Source: Lentihominibacter butyricus
GTDB lineage: Bacteria > Bacillota > Clostridia > Peptostreptococcales > Anaerovoracaceae
NCBI RefSeq assembly: GCF_025567305.1
Contig: NZ_JAOQJP010000002.1
Coordinates: forward strand, 186,001 to 250,000
Reading direction: 5' to 3'
Length of the DNA: 64,000 nucleotides
The stretch's first letter is position 1. Each line of letters starts with the position of its first letter. The notes beneath the pieces were generated by a model. That model saw nothing but the letters and a program-made list of their open reading frames with translations, searched no databases and was not told the DNA's origin. Below are positions 51,883 through 61,274 of the stretch, one piece after another. Position numbers and translations under genes: made by a program.

Positions 51883-52976
51883 GGTAAGCTTCGATGGGAG
51901 CAAACAAGTTTTATCGGGTGCGAACTGTTATGTTTCAGCAGTAGAGGGACAAACTGTTATGTCGGCGGGGCGACAAGCCGGATTTATGACGGGCGGGCGG
52001 CACCGGAAGCTTATAGAACCGACCTCTCCCAAAGGGCTGCTGCTCTGAAAGTTTATATAATTGAGCTTATCTGGCGCGATATGCGCCTGAAAGTTTGATT
52101 TGTATCCTCTGAATGGAGGAAATCGGCTGTTTGGTGTGGCGTGATCACGCTTGCAGTCATTTTACTGATTTAAAGGCATCTGTTGTTGGCATTCGATGAT
52201 GACCGGCGCCGGCATGCGGTGCCGACAGGTGTTAGCGGCTGATCAGGATGCATCCGTTGTGTATTAGTCCTATCAAAGATGACCTGTCGGGCGCGATCTG
52301 GTGCGTAGTCGGCTTGTGATAACAAGCGTTACCGGCAGGCTCGAATCCGACCCTTGTGTGTAGGATCCCTCTCATTTGAAAATCATTACACAACCGATCC
52401 CCCCGTCTGTGCAGTTTCCCGTGAAGTTCCTTTTTGTATTACACAAGGATATGGATGATTTTTACAGAAAAGCTGCATTTTCATGAGATTTCGACGTTTT
52501 GGAAGCGATCTGGCATGAAATCACGTGTAATATTTTTTGATGGCTATCATTTCTGCACATCTGAGAGCCCGGTTGTGCAATAGTTCTCCGATATACAAAA
52601 TACTACACAAATGAGAATGCGGGCAAAATCCTCGACCACCGTGGACTCAGATCATTTGATTTATACATCTGCACCTATCCAGCGCAGTATGCTTCTATAA
52701 GTTTAATACGTGCCCCTTATAAGGCGGGGCTTTCTGGGCGAAGTGCCTGTCATGCTTATAAGCATTAACATTGGTCGAATCGATGCGCAGGATTTCCCGC
52801 GCTTAAAGAATATCGCACAGGAAATTCGCCGTGCATTCATTTTTAAAGACTCGACTTTCTATATACGACAGATTCTATAGAATGCCTGGTACATGATACT
52901 CAATGCTGATGCTGAAATCCCATGACTATCAGCAAAAACGTAAGACTTCAGCATCCGAATCCTTGCCTTATATCTT
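51883..52976. other. Long non-coding stretch between the MarR gene and the Rpn gene
   Basis: Holds family 1 repeat copy 3 (52353-52611) and a GCCCC/GGGGC hairpin at 52712-52730. Open frames in the region show no recognisable protein. The rest looks like decayed intergenic DNA. Confidence 0.5.
52353..52611. repeat. 258-bp intergenic repeat, family 1, copy 3 (divergent)
   Basis: Ends CTACACAAA like copy 1. Pairs: GTGTGTA/TACACAA (52356/52387), CTGTGCA/TACACAA (52407/52440), ACGTGTA/TGCACAT (52523/52554) and TTGTGCA/TACACAA (52573/52604), with spacings 31, 33, 31 and 31 bp. The connecting sequence has drifted more than the motifs. Confidence 0.65.
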
Positions 52977-53906
52977 TTATATAGGCTTACCCGGTTCATC
53001 GGGATCAAAATTATCATCATGAGTCAGAGCTTTGATTTCTGCTTCGGTCAGACCGCTGTAGGCAATGATTTTCTTTATCGGTTCGCCTGCAGCTTTCATG
53101 TTCAACGCGATCTTGCGCTTTTCGTCGAGCTTGCCTTTTTCAAAGCCTGAGGCTTCACCCTGTTCAAATCCATCGGATTTGCCCTGCTCGTATCCGTCGG
53201 CCTCCCTGATCGCTTCACATTCTTCTCTTGTCAGTTTTTCGAATAAAAAACTCATAACGTCACCACCATGTTCCTTCAGAAATTCTGCCAGTATGCCGCT
53301 GGCCTGACATTCCCTGATGCTTTCTTCGATGGCGGTCCCCAGCTCTCCGCATTCTCTGTATTTTACACGGATCATGTGTATCAGCCTGCTGTATCCCTGC
53401 ATCGTATTGCAGCGTTTCAGCAGCTCAGCGCCTTTCTCGTAATTCACATTGATGAATCTGACGACCACCTCTACTGATATTTTATCACACTCAGCCATGA
53501 ATGCATCAGATAATTTCATCTCCTGCTCTACGGGTGCATCTTCGAGACCGTTGTAGAACACATAAAGTTCGGGGGTCGGTATCTTCACCGGCTTTTTGCT
53601 GTAAATCTCACGTGAAAACACGAGCTTTTCGTATTCTCTGGCGATATACGCCAGCATCCTCAGTGGTATGTTAGGACACAGCGTGCTCTGCTGCTCTGTG
53701 AGGATTATCCACTTATGGTCGATGATGAAGGAAAGGTCGTTCTCCCGGTCACCAAAGAACGCATCATCTAAAGTCACGATCTTCACGGGAGTATCTTTAT
53801 CATAATTACTTCCGGAAAGCGCATTGTACAGCTCTATCAGATTTTCCTTATCGCTGAAAAGCGTACAGAAAGTGTTGTCCTTGTATGTATGCTTAGGTTT
53901 TTTCAT
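52977..53906 (-). CDS. Rpn family recombination-promoting nuclease/putative transposase
   Basis: A 309-residue PD-(D/E)XK-type protein. N-terminal domain: KDNTFCTLFSDKENLIELYNAL, VTLDDAFFGDRENDLSFII and IILTEQQSTLCPNIPLRMLAY with the D...E-Q pattern of the family. The C-terminal part has repeats GYEQGKSDGFEQGEASGFEKG and the signature AAGEPIKKIIAYSGLTEAEI. Rpn proteins promote RecA-independent recombination in E. coli and are often multicopy. ATG at 53906 (GGAGGGG upstream) is preferred over 53918. Confidence 0.85.
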   Translation of the reverse strand: MKKPKHTYKDNTFCTLFSDKENLIELYNALSGSNYDKDTPVKIVTLDDAFFGDRENDLSFIIDHKWIILTEQQSTLCPNIPLRMLAYIAREYEKLVFSREIYSKKPVKIPTPELYVFYNGLEDAPVEQEMKLSDAFMAECDKISVEVVVRFINVNYEKGAELLKRCNTMQGYSRLIHMIRVKYRECGELGTAIEESIRECQASGILAEFLKEHGGDVMSFLFEKLTREECEAIREADGYEQGKSDGFEQGEASGFEKGKLDEKRKIALNMKAAGEPIKKIIAYSGLTEAEIKALTHDDNFDPDEPGKPI

Positions 53907-54215
53907 TGTCCCCTCCATAGTTATATCGATCTTAAATGAACAGCGGCGGTATTCCTCCTGATCATATTGTATAATTATGGAAGCTAATATTCAACCTTTA
54001 TTTTACATTTATATATTATTTTTCCATCATATGCCTTTAGCAACTCTCCTCGGCACACTTAAATCGGCTCATTTACGCCACATCATGGTCGTACTGTACT
54101 GCAAGAAGTGCCAAAACCGCAATACTTCTCCAGCCTCTTCCACTCCTTATTTTCGTGTATTGTACAAATTTTAGTAATGTTATTTACCGCGAGAGTACAT
54201 TGACTTCAATGATCA

Positions 54216-54393
54216 TTACCAAAACCATAGTGATTCTTTTCGATTCCTGGTAAAAGCGCCCCTCTCAACAGCCGTCAAACCACCAAAAAACTCGCTATAG
54301 CTGTTAGCTTTTTGGTAAAAAATCTCGCCAAAACAGTACTTTTCAGAGCTGAAAAATACCAAGAATTCAACCCAAGTAATCACCTTTTGGTAA
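54216..54393. repeat. Heptamer-pair repeat, family 2, copy 2 (three dyads)
   Basis: TTACCAA/CTGGTAA at 54216/54247, CACCAA/TTGGTAA around 54281/54312, and ATACCAA/TTGGTAA at 54356/54387. Pair spacing is 31, about 32 and 31 bp. Sequence after the second right arm (TTGGTAAAAAATCTCGCCAA) resembles copy 1. Confidence 0.7.
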
Positions 54394-54681
54394 TTATCCA
54401 CATCGCATAGGGAAGCAATGCTCATACCCTATAGGCTTGCCTACGCCGCCGCTAAAACAGCATCTCCAGCGCTCATGCTCCGTAGGCTAACCGGCGCTAA
54501 AAACTACTCTTAAAAATCCCAAAATCTCTCCCAGAGATTTTGCTCAACTCTTAGAAATATAAATAGACCTGAAATGTGAACACATTTCAGGATACCGACT
54601 TTCTGTCAGGCTCAGAGCCTGCATATCCCACAGATACACAGCACACGTACGCTCTGCCGCCCAATAACCTTACATCCTAAC

Positions 54682-54732
54682 AAAAGCGGATCCGCCTCAC
54701 ACAACCCTGTGCGTCGGGGCGGATCCGCCAAA
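54682..54732 (-). terminator. Terminator of the surface-fibre operon
   Basis: Two copies of GCGGATCCGCC (54686 and 54719) can pair around a 22-nt loop; on the minus strand the stem is followed by TTTTG. Confidence 0.6.
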
Positions 54733-54975
54733 ACAGCTAAAATGTTGATCTCTATGACTTGTTGTCGACTTGTCGATCTGATCTACGCGATCTATGCCGC
54801 GGGGTCCACGCCACGCCGCCTGGTCCGCGCCAATTCCACGTCAGTTTCACACTAATCTGATCCACGCCAGTTTCGCACTTATATCAAATCAGTTTCTCGC
54901 CTATCTCACTCCTCGTGCTTACTCCGTGCTTATCTCTCTCCTATCGCGCGCTTCGCACTTATTTCGCTCCTGCTC

Positions 54976-55677
54976 CTATTTCTCGGAAGCTTTCTTCTTT
55001 CGTGCAAAGATCAGGACTGCGGCAATGATCAGCGCAAGTGCTGCAATGCCCGCAAACAGCGCGATGTTCATACTGTCACCGGTCTCCGGCTTCGGGTCGC
55101 CCTTTTCGATCGGGTACTCCTCGACCATGAACTGCCAGTCAAGCGCCCCGATGCTCTCCTGATAATCGTTGCCCATCGTGATCGGCACGTTCAGTCCCAC
55201 ATCGAGAGTCACGCTCGCACCGGAATAAAATGTGCCGAGGCACGTCCATTCAGTCAGCCCGGCAGTCTGATCTGCCGACGCATCAAACAGCCTGGAGCTG
55301 CCCACCAGGTCAACAGTCAGGTCCATCTCTTTCAGAAAATCTGCAGATTCCTCTTTACTGACTCTCACGTTGCCGTCCTTATCCTGCAGTTCTGCAGAGC
55401 CGAGTGCTCTCATGTAAATCTTCACTTTTACATCTTTCGAAGCGTCGTTTCTCACGTCGATCTGCTGTGTGAGTTCATCGCCAGGCATCACGCCCTTGAA
55501 GTCCGTGAAAAGGTCAGTCGGCGAATACTTGCTGCCCGGCTGGAAAATGAACTGTTCCGCCTTGCCCTTGTATGTCACGTGCGAAGTCGCGTCAGCAGCG
55601 AACGAGATCGCCGTCGTACCGCATACCAGCACCAGCGCGAGAACCAGGGATGAAATTAATCTGATAGTCTTTTTCAT
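54976..55677 (-). CDS. Secreted surface protein with sortase-type C-terminus
   Basis: A 233-residue exported protein: signal peptide (residues 1-27, ending SFAAD), a beta-rich middle with MPGDELTQQIDVRNDASKDVKVKIYMRA like TasA-type and WxL-like proteins, and a C-terminal PKPETGD followed by a hydrophobic helix and RKKKASEK. PETG is a plausible variant of the LPXTG sorting signal, so it may be the wall anchor of the fibre. It is the last gene of the sipW operon, 12 nt after the preceding gene, with AGGAGG upstream. Confidence 0.75.
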   Translation of the reverse strand: MKKTIRLISSLVLALVLVCGTTAISFAADATSHVTYKGKAEQFIFQPGSKYSPTDLFTDFKGVMPGDELTQQIDVRNDASKDVKVKIYMRALGSAELQDKDGNVRVSKEESADFLKEMDLTVDLVGSSRLFDASADQTAGLTEWTCLGTFYSGASVTLDVGLNVPITMGNDYQESIGALDWQFMVEEYPIEKGDPKPETGDSMNIALFAGIAALALIIAAVLIFARKKKASEK

Positions 55678-55689
55678 GATCGCACCTCC

Positions 55690-56277
55690 TTAGTTCCCTG
55701 ATCCTGATGGCGCCGAAATCACGCCATTAGCATCAACTGTAACATTCCAATATTCTTTAACAACACTTGTCGGTACAGACTGTATCGCTTCCGCGATGAC
55801 CTCTATTACCTGCCTGCCACCATCAGCATCGGTATACTTCACAAGCGTTATACCATCATTACCAATCAAGTTCGCTGCCGGCGTTTTATTCGGAGCTACC
55901 GGGTTCTTGTAATAGTAGAATCCGTCTTTCTCGAACCAGCCTTCTCCCGGTGTAAAGCTCGGGATAGCTGCTGTTCCACCGATTCTCTCTCCGTCAGCGT
56001 TAACTCTGTATGTAACGAGCTTCACGCGAAGGTATGCATCGATGTTGCTTGTGTTTTTGACAGTTACATCCTTTTTCACTTTGCCCTCGAAATTTTCCTG
56101 CACTTCACAGGTCACGGTTGCAGGTTCAAATGTATTTGTCACTGCCGTCGTCTTGCTAACGAGGTACATCAATGTCCCCGTAACAGTAGCGCTCAGAAGG
56201 AGCACTGCCGCTATTGCCAGCACGATCACCTTTCTGGAGGCCGTACTTTTTCTTCTTTTCTTTGAATCCATTCTCAT
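55690..56277 (-). CDS. SipW-dependent TasA/camelysin-like fibre protein
   Basis: A 195-residue protein with the signal sequence typical of SipW substrates: basic start, VIVLAIAAVLLLSATVTGTLMYLV, then SKTTAVTNTFEPATVTCEV, where the conserved TNTF-type strand follows cleavage. VTVKNTSNIDAYLRVKLV matches the TasA core strand. The C-terminus has a VKEYWNVTVDANG segment. It is probably a minor fibre subunit or an adaptor. Two ATGs (56277 and 56271) follow AGGAGG. Confidence 0.82.
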   Translation of the reverse strand: MRMDSKKRRKSTASRKVIVLAIAAVLLLSATVTGTLMYLVSKTTAVTNTFEPATVTCEVQENFEGKVKKDVTVKNTSNIDAYLRVKLVTYRVNADGERIGGTAAIPSFTPGEGWFEKDGFYYYKNPVAPNKTPAANLIGNDGITLVKYTDADGGRQVIEVIAEAIQSVPTSVVKEYWNVTVDANGVISAPSGSGN

Positions 56278-56292
56278 TCGTACCTACCTCCT

Positions 56293-59200
56293 TTAGTTAC
56301 TCTTTTTCTCGTCGAAAATATTCTTAACAACAGTACTGTATCCGTTGAGGAAAGAACCAAATCTGTCATGGTTAGTTACATCGATTGTTTCAGACGTATT
56401 ATCCTTGCTCAGTCCAACACTTCCTGAAATTGTTGGAGCCTTTTCTTTATATCTCCATGCCCAGTCAGTATCTTCCTGTACAGTGTAAGTTCCTGCCGGA
56501 AGTTCCTTTACTGTCTCACTGGCATTACCAACGATCGTCATTGATGTGTAAAGCTCGCCGTCTTTATAAATGTTCATCACATATGGCTCGTCTGGCTCAC
56601 CGCCTTTTTTAGTAATCGTAAGGCTGCAAGTCTTAACATGGATCAGGAACTGCTCCTCCTTAGGGTCGAATCCACATTCCGGATCACAATCAGTATGCTT
56701 GAAAGTAACTTGATTTGTCACATCATCATTACCGATTTTCACAGTTGCTTTGACCGGAATATCCTGCTTTGTTGAGATCTTGCCGCCTTTATAATATGGT
56801 TCACTTCCAATAGCCGGACTGTATGATATATTCAGTCCAGGCTCACTGCCCGTCATAGTAACGCCATCATCAGTACTTGCTTTATTTCCATGCTTCCACA
56901 CAGTTCCACCGACTTTGTTATCATTATAGCTTGTCGGTGCTGTATCTCCATAGTATACTGTGCTGTCCTTGTACGTCAGCTCCGGCTTGAAGACGTTGAC
57001 TTTGCCGGTAACATTTCGAACAGAATCTTCTACCGCTTTTCCATCGGCACCTTTTCCTGTGTATTTAGGTGATACCGTAATTGTTACATCTAATGTAGTA
57101 TCCTCTTTATTGCTTACTGTTTTATCCTTGTCATAGTCTACATCAACGTTAACATACGCCGTCTTCCAAGCATCGTCACCTGTTGGAATTGTAAAATTAT
57201 ATAATTCATCTACAGATGGAGTATCTCCTAATAAGTAGATATTTTTCTTATTGCCCGTTGCTTTTGGAACATTCAATGGAACATTCACTGTAGGAACATC
57301 AAATGTACCCGTTGGAGTTGTTGCATTTGCGTCTTCATATATGCCTGAATTTTCTCCATTAGTTGGTACGTTATTTCCTCCCCAGAATCCTTCTCTTGGT
57401 TTGATATTAAACGTAATCACGATTTTCCGACCATGGAAATCTCCTGTTTTAGATGCATCATTTTCGTCTCTGCCGTTAGCAGCAATGTAATTCTTGCTGA
57501 AATCAAAACCTGTAACATCTATTTTCTTCTTCTCTTTATCGATTGCTACAGTGTTATATATTGCAGTTCCATTAGCACTCCATTCAGCCTGCTTCGTGCT
57601 CTCATCATAACTTAAGCAATCATATGTTTTCACATCTATATCAGAAACATTCTCTGGCATATCGAAAGACTCGGAAACAATATCTCTGATCACCGACTGA
57701 CTTCCCAGATTTATAGTTGTAGAACCGATCTGTGAACTGATTTTCTCGAAAATATTTTTCAGCGTATCTGAATCGGCCGCTGAAAGATAGTAACTTTCGC
57801 CATCTTTCAGATTTGAATTTAAATTTCCTCCATTATTCATAGACTTAGCATCCGGATAATTTGATGAAACATAGTGCATCAGTTTATTAGCATCAGTATA
57901 GTTATTATCGCTGTTTGGGGTGCCATCAGCGCCATCAAATATCCCTACTGTATATACAGTCACACCTGCATCTTTAAGAGCTTTAGCTTTTACTATCGTA
58001 TCGTTCTTATCACTATCCGTCTCGCCATCCGTAAATAAGACAACTACTTTATTTCTATTATCGTTTTTCTTACTATCATTAGCAAAAATCTTTTCAGCCA
58101 TAGTTAAGCCATCTAACGTCTGTGTTCCACCATGAGCCGTTAAAGCATCAATCGCATTTGATACACTAGTTTTGCCACTAGCTGTGCTCACATCCTGAAG
58201 GGCATTCTGATAATTTTTATCAGTTATATAATAATATTGCATCCCATCACGACCTTCGCCGTTCTTATCTCCTTCGTGTGGATAGTAATAAATATTATTA
58301 TATCTTTTTAAATCTTTCACATCAGTCTTAGCTATATTAACTCCCGTCAAAAGCTCTGTATTGTTATATCCGTCAGAACTAAATCCAACAATACCAATTC
58401 GATGGTCAACCTCATCTTTTTCTGCCTGCGATTCTACATTAGTCACAAAACCCGTAACCGCATCTTTTAAAGCATCTAACCTGGTTTGATTACTGCTCAC
58501 TGTAGTTTTTGTGTAAAACTGTATATTTAATGTATCATTTTCGCTAGATTTAGGCGTATATTTTGTTCCCGGATTGTCGTAAAATATCCAATGTGTACAT
58601 CCATCCGTCCATGCTTTGCAATCGGAACACCAGCTTACTTCTTTATAGCTATTTGATTCATATACATAATACTTATTTCCTTGGCTAATAGTATTACTAT
58701 AAACTTTATCATATCTTACATCATTGAATTTATACGACATCGATCCTGACTGGTCTAATACCAGCACGATATCTGTCGGCTTTGATGTATCTACACTTGT
58801 AACTGACCCTGTGCTATATGCTTCAAGTTTAATAGTATAGCTACCATCATCATTAGCTTTCGCAGTTTTATTCATCACCAGTCCATCAGGTGCTTCACCT
58901 TCTACTTTTGTAGGATCCTGTGGTGTTGTTGATTGTTTTGATGCGCTAGCTTTCTTGGCTTTTTTAGCTTTTGAAGCAGTGCTTTTCGCGTTATTCTTAG
59001 CCAGCGGTGCTACATTTGTATAGTTCACGGCGTTAATGATGCTTTCACTGTCTGCTTCGGCTGTCTCTCCACTATCCGCGTCGCTGTCTGTTACCTGCTC
59101 GTCATCGACACTGCTGTCGGTCTGGTTGTCTGCAGCGTCGTCGCCTGGCTCTGCACTGTCTACTGCCTGCTGGGTCGCGTCGGTCGGAGCGGCGCTGTCA

Positions 59201-59298
59201 TCTGCAGCTGCGACCTGCGGCATGAATGCAAAGGTGGAGATGATCAGGGACATGCACAGTATGAGTGAAAGTATTTTGCTTTTTTTAGTTTTCCTCAT
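56293..59298 (-). CDS. Large VWA-domain surface adhesin in the SipW operon
   Basis: A 1001-residue secreted protein. Signal peptide 1-31 (ending AAAD), an acidic Asp/Glu/Ser linker, a Lys/Ala-rich segment, then a von Willebrand A domain from about 170 with the metal-ion site DQSGS, TQTLDG and FTDGETD. The VWA is interrupted by a Cys/Trp-rich insert (SWCSDCKAWTDGCTHW). After it come beta domains and near the C-terminus a Cna-B-like domain (SLTITKKGGEPDEPY). The end (NGYSTVVKNIFDEKK) has no LPXTG motif. It probably forms the adhesive tip or shaft of the fibre, as VWA tip pilins do. Confidence 0.82.
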   Translation of the reverse strand: MRKTKKSKILSLILCMSLIISTFAFMPQVAAADDSAAPTDATQQAVDSAEPGDDAADNQTDSSVDDEQVTDSDADSGETAEADSESIINAVNYTNVAPLAKNNAKSTASKAKKAKKASASKQSTTPQDPTKVEGEAPDGLVMNKTAKANDDGSYTIKLEAYSTGSVTSVDTSKPTDIVLVLDQSGSMSYKFNDVRYDKVYSNTISQGNKYYVYESNSYKEVSWCSDCKAWTDGCTHWIFYDNPGTKYTPKSSENDTLNIQFYTKTTVSSNQTRLDALKDAVTGFVTNVESQAEKDEVDHRIGIVGFSSDGYNNTELLTGVNIAKTDVKDLKRYNNIYYYPHEGDKNGEGRDGMQYYYITDKNYQNALQDVSTASGKTSVSNAIDALTAHGGTQTLDGLTMAEKIFANDSKKNDNRNKVVVLFTDGETDSDKNDTIVKAKALKDAGVTVYTVGIFDGADGTPNSDNNYTDANKLMHYVSSNYPDAKSMNNGGNLNSNLKDGESYYLSAADSDTLKNIFEKISSQIGSTTINLGSQSVIRDIVSESFDMPENVSDIDVKTYDCLSYDESTKQAEWSANGTAIYNTVAIDKEKKKIDVTGFDFSKNYIAANGRDENDASKTGDFHGRKIVITFNIKPREGFWGGNNVPTNGENSGIYEDANATTPTGTFDVPTVNVPLNVPKATGNKKNIYLLGDTPSVDELYNFTIPTGDDAWKTAYVNVDVDYDKDKTVSNKEDTTLDVTITVSPKYTGKGADGKAVEDSVRNVTGKVNVFKPELTYKDSTVYYGDTAPTSYNDNKVGGTVWKHGNKASTDDGVTMTGSEPGLNISYSPAIGSEPYYKGGKISTKQDIPVKATVKIGNDDVTNQVTFKHTDCDPECGFDPKEEQFLIHVKTCSLTITKKGGEPDEPYVMNIYKDGELYTSMTIVGNASETVKELPAGTYTVQEDTDWAWRYKEKAPTISGSVGLSKDNTSETIDVTNHDRFGSFLNGYSTVVKNIFDEKKSN

Positions 59299-59316
59299 GT
59301 TTGATTTCCTCCTTTA

Positions 59317-59925
59317 CTATTCTCCGTCGGTTGGGTTTGTCGGGCTGGTTGCGTCGTCTGCGGGCCAGCCTTTTGCGTCAAGTGCGTTATCGCCGTTGTT
59401 CTTGACCTGGGTGGCCTGGGCGCTGACTTTGATGGTTGCGGTGCTGCCCTGGTACATGTTGCCCATCCCGGTGTCAAATTTCACGTTTCTGAAAAGCGCA
59501 GCTGTCGTTTCGCCGGGTGCGAGCGGCTGGTCGTAGTAATAAAAGCCGTCGCTGCCTAGTCTCCAGCTGTCTCCGTCAAAATCGAGGCTGACCAGATCCA
59601 GATCGACGTCACCATGAGAGTCGGCAGCAAGCGCGATAGCTTTTTGCACCTCTACACGTATGTACGCCGGATTACTGCCGGTGTTCTTCACCCTGACGAT
59701 CTTAGAAACGTCCTGACCGGGCATCACGTTGAACCTTTCCTGCGACTGCTCGAACAGGATCTCTTCGCCGTCCCGGATCGCCGTCTCCTGCAGCTCGATC
59801 TTGATGTCGCCTGCGGTTATCACGTTTCTGGCGGTGTCCGCTGTGTTGAAGTACGCGATCGTCGAATAGATCAGCATCGACAGACACAGCACCAGAACCG
59901 CTCCGATTGCAATTTTCTTCTTCAT
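59317..59925 (-). CDS. SipW-dependent TasA/camelysin-like protein
   Basis: A 202-residue protein with the SipW-type signal (KKKIAIGAVLVLCLSMLIYSTIAYF) followed by NTADTARNVITAGDIKIEL, the conserved strand after cleavage. The core has IVRVKNTGSNPAYIRVEV. The C-terminal 40 residues are hydrophilic with NPTDGE at the end. AGGAG lies before the ATG at 59925. The third TasA-like gene in the operon; it precedes the VWA gene by 18 nt. Confidence 0.85.
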   Translation of the reverse strand: MKKKIAIGAVLVLCLSMLIYSTIAYFNTADTARNVITAGDIKIELQETAIRDGEEILFEQSQERFNVMPGQDVSKIVRVKNTGSNPAYIRVEVQKAIALAADSHGDVDLDLVSLDFDGDSWRLGSDGFYYYDQPLAPGETTAALFRNVKFDTGMGNMYQGSTATIKVSAQATQVKNNGDNALDAKGWPADDATSPTNPTDGE

Positions 59926-59946
59926 AGCGATATCTCCTATCTTCAT

Positions 59947-60183
59947 CCTTTAAAAATCCGTGTTGTCTGCCTGCTCACTTTTGTGCGCAGGGCATATATG
60001 AATGTCCGGGCGCCGGGGCGCGCATGTTTTTATGTAAAGCTGCAAGCTGTGGTTTGCATATTTTCATGTAAAGCCGCCAGCCGCAGGTCTGCACGCCGTC
60101 ATGCAAAATCCAGGCACTCATGTATGCCCTGCTCCGAAGAGCAGGGTAAGGGGTCAGTATGTAAAATACTGATTAATTAAAAA
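59947..60183 (-). other. Intercistronic hairpins after the TasA-like gene
   Basis: TCAGTAT-N5-ATACTGA follows the stop, then CCCTGCTC-TTCG-GAGCAGGG (UUCG tetraloop on the minus strand). No U-run follows, so these look like mRNA-stabilising or processing hairpins rather than a full terminator. Confidence 0.5.
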
Positions 60184-60963
60184 CTATTTCCATGGATTAT
60201 AGTTTGCTCCAAATGCTGCATCCATAGCCTGTGCCGCATTGTCAAATCCGTCTGCCTGAACAGCTACAGCGAATACAGGGCAAGTAACCTTGCTCCAGTC
60301 CCAATCCTTATCCAAAGTAAGCTTTTTACCAAATGCATATGCGCCATCATCCTTGATATCGAATGATTTATCCAGATATACACCCTGAACAAACTGCTCA
60401 GTTGTCTGTCCAGCCGGAACTGCTGTTGCATAGTCCGCATAGTAAACGTTGTATGCTATTCCATCAATTTCTGTTTCAAAATAGTTCCACTTGCCCACAG
60501 TTTGCCAAATCCATTCATTTCCATATGTAGTTGTTACAGTACCATCTTTTACCTTGTTTCCAAAGTTGAAATGAAGTACATTAAGGCCTGCATTAAAAGT
60601 TTCTTCTCCATCATCAAGTGCCGACGGGATCGCAAAGTATGCTCTGATATAAGCATCCTTGCTGCCTGTATTGGTAACCGTTACCATCTTGTCTACATAA
60701 TTCTTAGCTGTTGGCATTCCAAACTCGTCCTTTTCACCCTGGGCTGAGCCTACTATAGGATTGAGCGCTTTATTCTGCTCGAAAGCTTCTAACGCAGTTC
60801 CATCAGCGTTTCTCTGCTGCTCATTCAGTTGGATTTTTACCTTTCCTACTGTAAATGTATTTTCAGCCTTGTCTTTGTCCGTGAAGTACGCGAGTGATGC
60901 GCCTACGATTCCTACCACCAGCAGCGCCACTACCAGGCAGCTGGTTACGATTTTCTTCTTCAT
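60184..60963 (-). CDS. TasA/CalY-like major fibre protein candidate
   Basis: A 259-residue protein: SipW-type signal (CLVVALLVVGIVGASLAYFT), then DKDKAENTFTVGKVKIQLNE, MVTVTNTGSKDAYIRAYFAIP and a C-terminal VFAVAVQADGFDNAAQAMDAAFG, a tail also found in the next gene upstream. In length it is closest to Bacillus TasA (about 261 residues), the amyloid-like biofilm fibre. It is followed by stable hairpins after the stop, which may protect its mRNA. Confidence 0.87.
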   Translation of the reverse strand: MKKKIVTSCLVVALLVVGIVGASLAYFTDKDKAENTFTVGKVKIQLNEQQRNADGTALEAFEQNKALNPIVGSAQGEKDEFGMPTAKNYVDKMVTVTNTGSKDAYIRAYFAIPSALDDGEETFNAGLNVLHFNFGNKVKDGTVTTTYGNEWIWQTVGKWNYFETEIDGIAYNVYYADYATAVPAGQTTEQFVQGVYLDKSFDIKDDGAYAFGKKLTLDKDWDWSKVTCPVFAVAVQADGFDNAAQAMDAAFGANYNPWK

Positions 60964-61274
60964 AAGTTTTAGTCCTTTCTCTTTTAATGATTGCTTTCTG
61001 CTCTTTCGCAGGGATCCGCTTCGGGTGGGTCTGGCCGGTGCGATACCTGCGAAAGATGTTGTCTTTTATGAAAATATCTTTCGATATGATCATCGTATTT
61101 TGTTCATATCCGGTCCCTGCGGAAACAGGGCCTAAATAGCGGCTCTCCGCAGGCGAGCGCAAACCCGCCCACTAGAAAGCAACTATCTAAGCCCTGCCTC
61201 TGGTTTAGAGACAGGACAGGTATGTATCCTGTTCGGATAGTTTCTGGTGAATCAGCTAGTTAGCCAGGTGCTGA
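60964..61274 (-). other. Structured 311-bp intercistronic region between two fibre genes
   Basis: Read leftwards: AATCAGC/GCTGATT next to the stop; a three-way arrangement closed by AACTATC/GATAGTT holding ACAGG/CCTGT and CCTGTCTC/GAGGCAGG stems; CCTGCGGA/TTCCGCAGG; GATATG/CATATC; CGAAAGAT/ATCTTTCG; CGCAGG/CCTGCG. Too long and ordered for a simple spacer; an attenuator, processing site or leader RNA is possible. Confidence 0.5.

Larger units (their letters stand above)
53919..54975. other. Non-coding region between the Rpn gene and the surface operon
   Basis: Contains family 2 repeat copy 2 (54216-54393) and the surface-operon terminator (54682-54732). A low-complexity stretch at about 54800-54950 has repeats such as CACGCCAGTTTCGCACTTAT. 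No gene is credible. Confidence 0.5.

Noticed and set aside
60964..61274. Cyclic di-GMP riboswitch in the fibre operon
   Set aside because: Stems are present, but the conserved GEMM core sequences could not be found.
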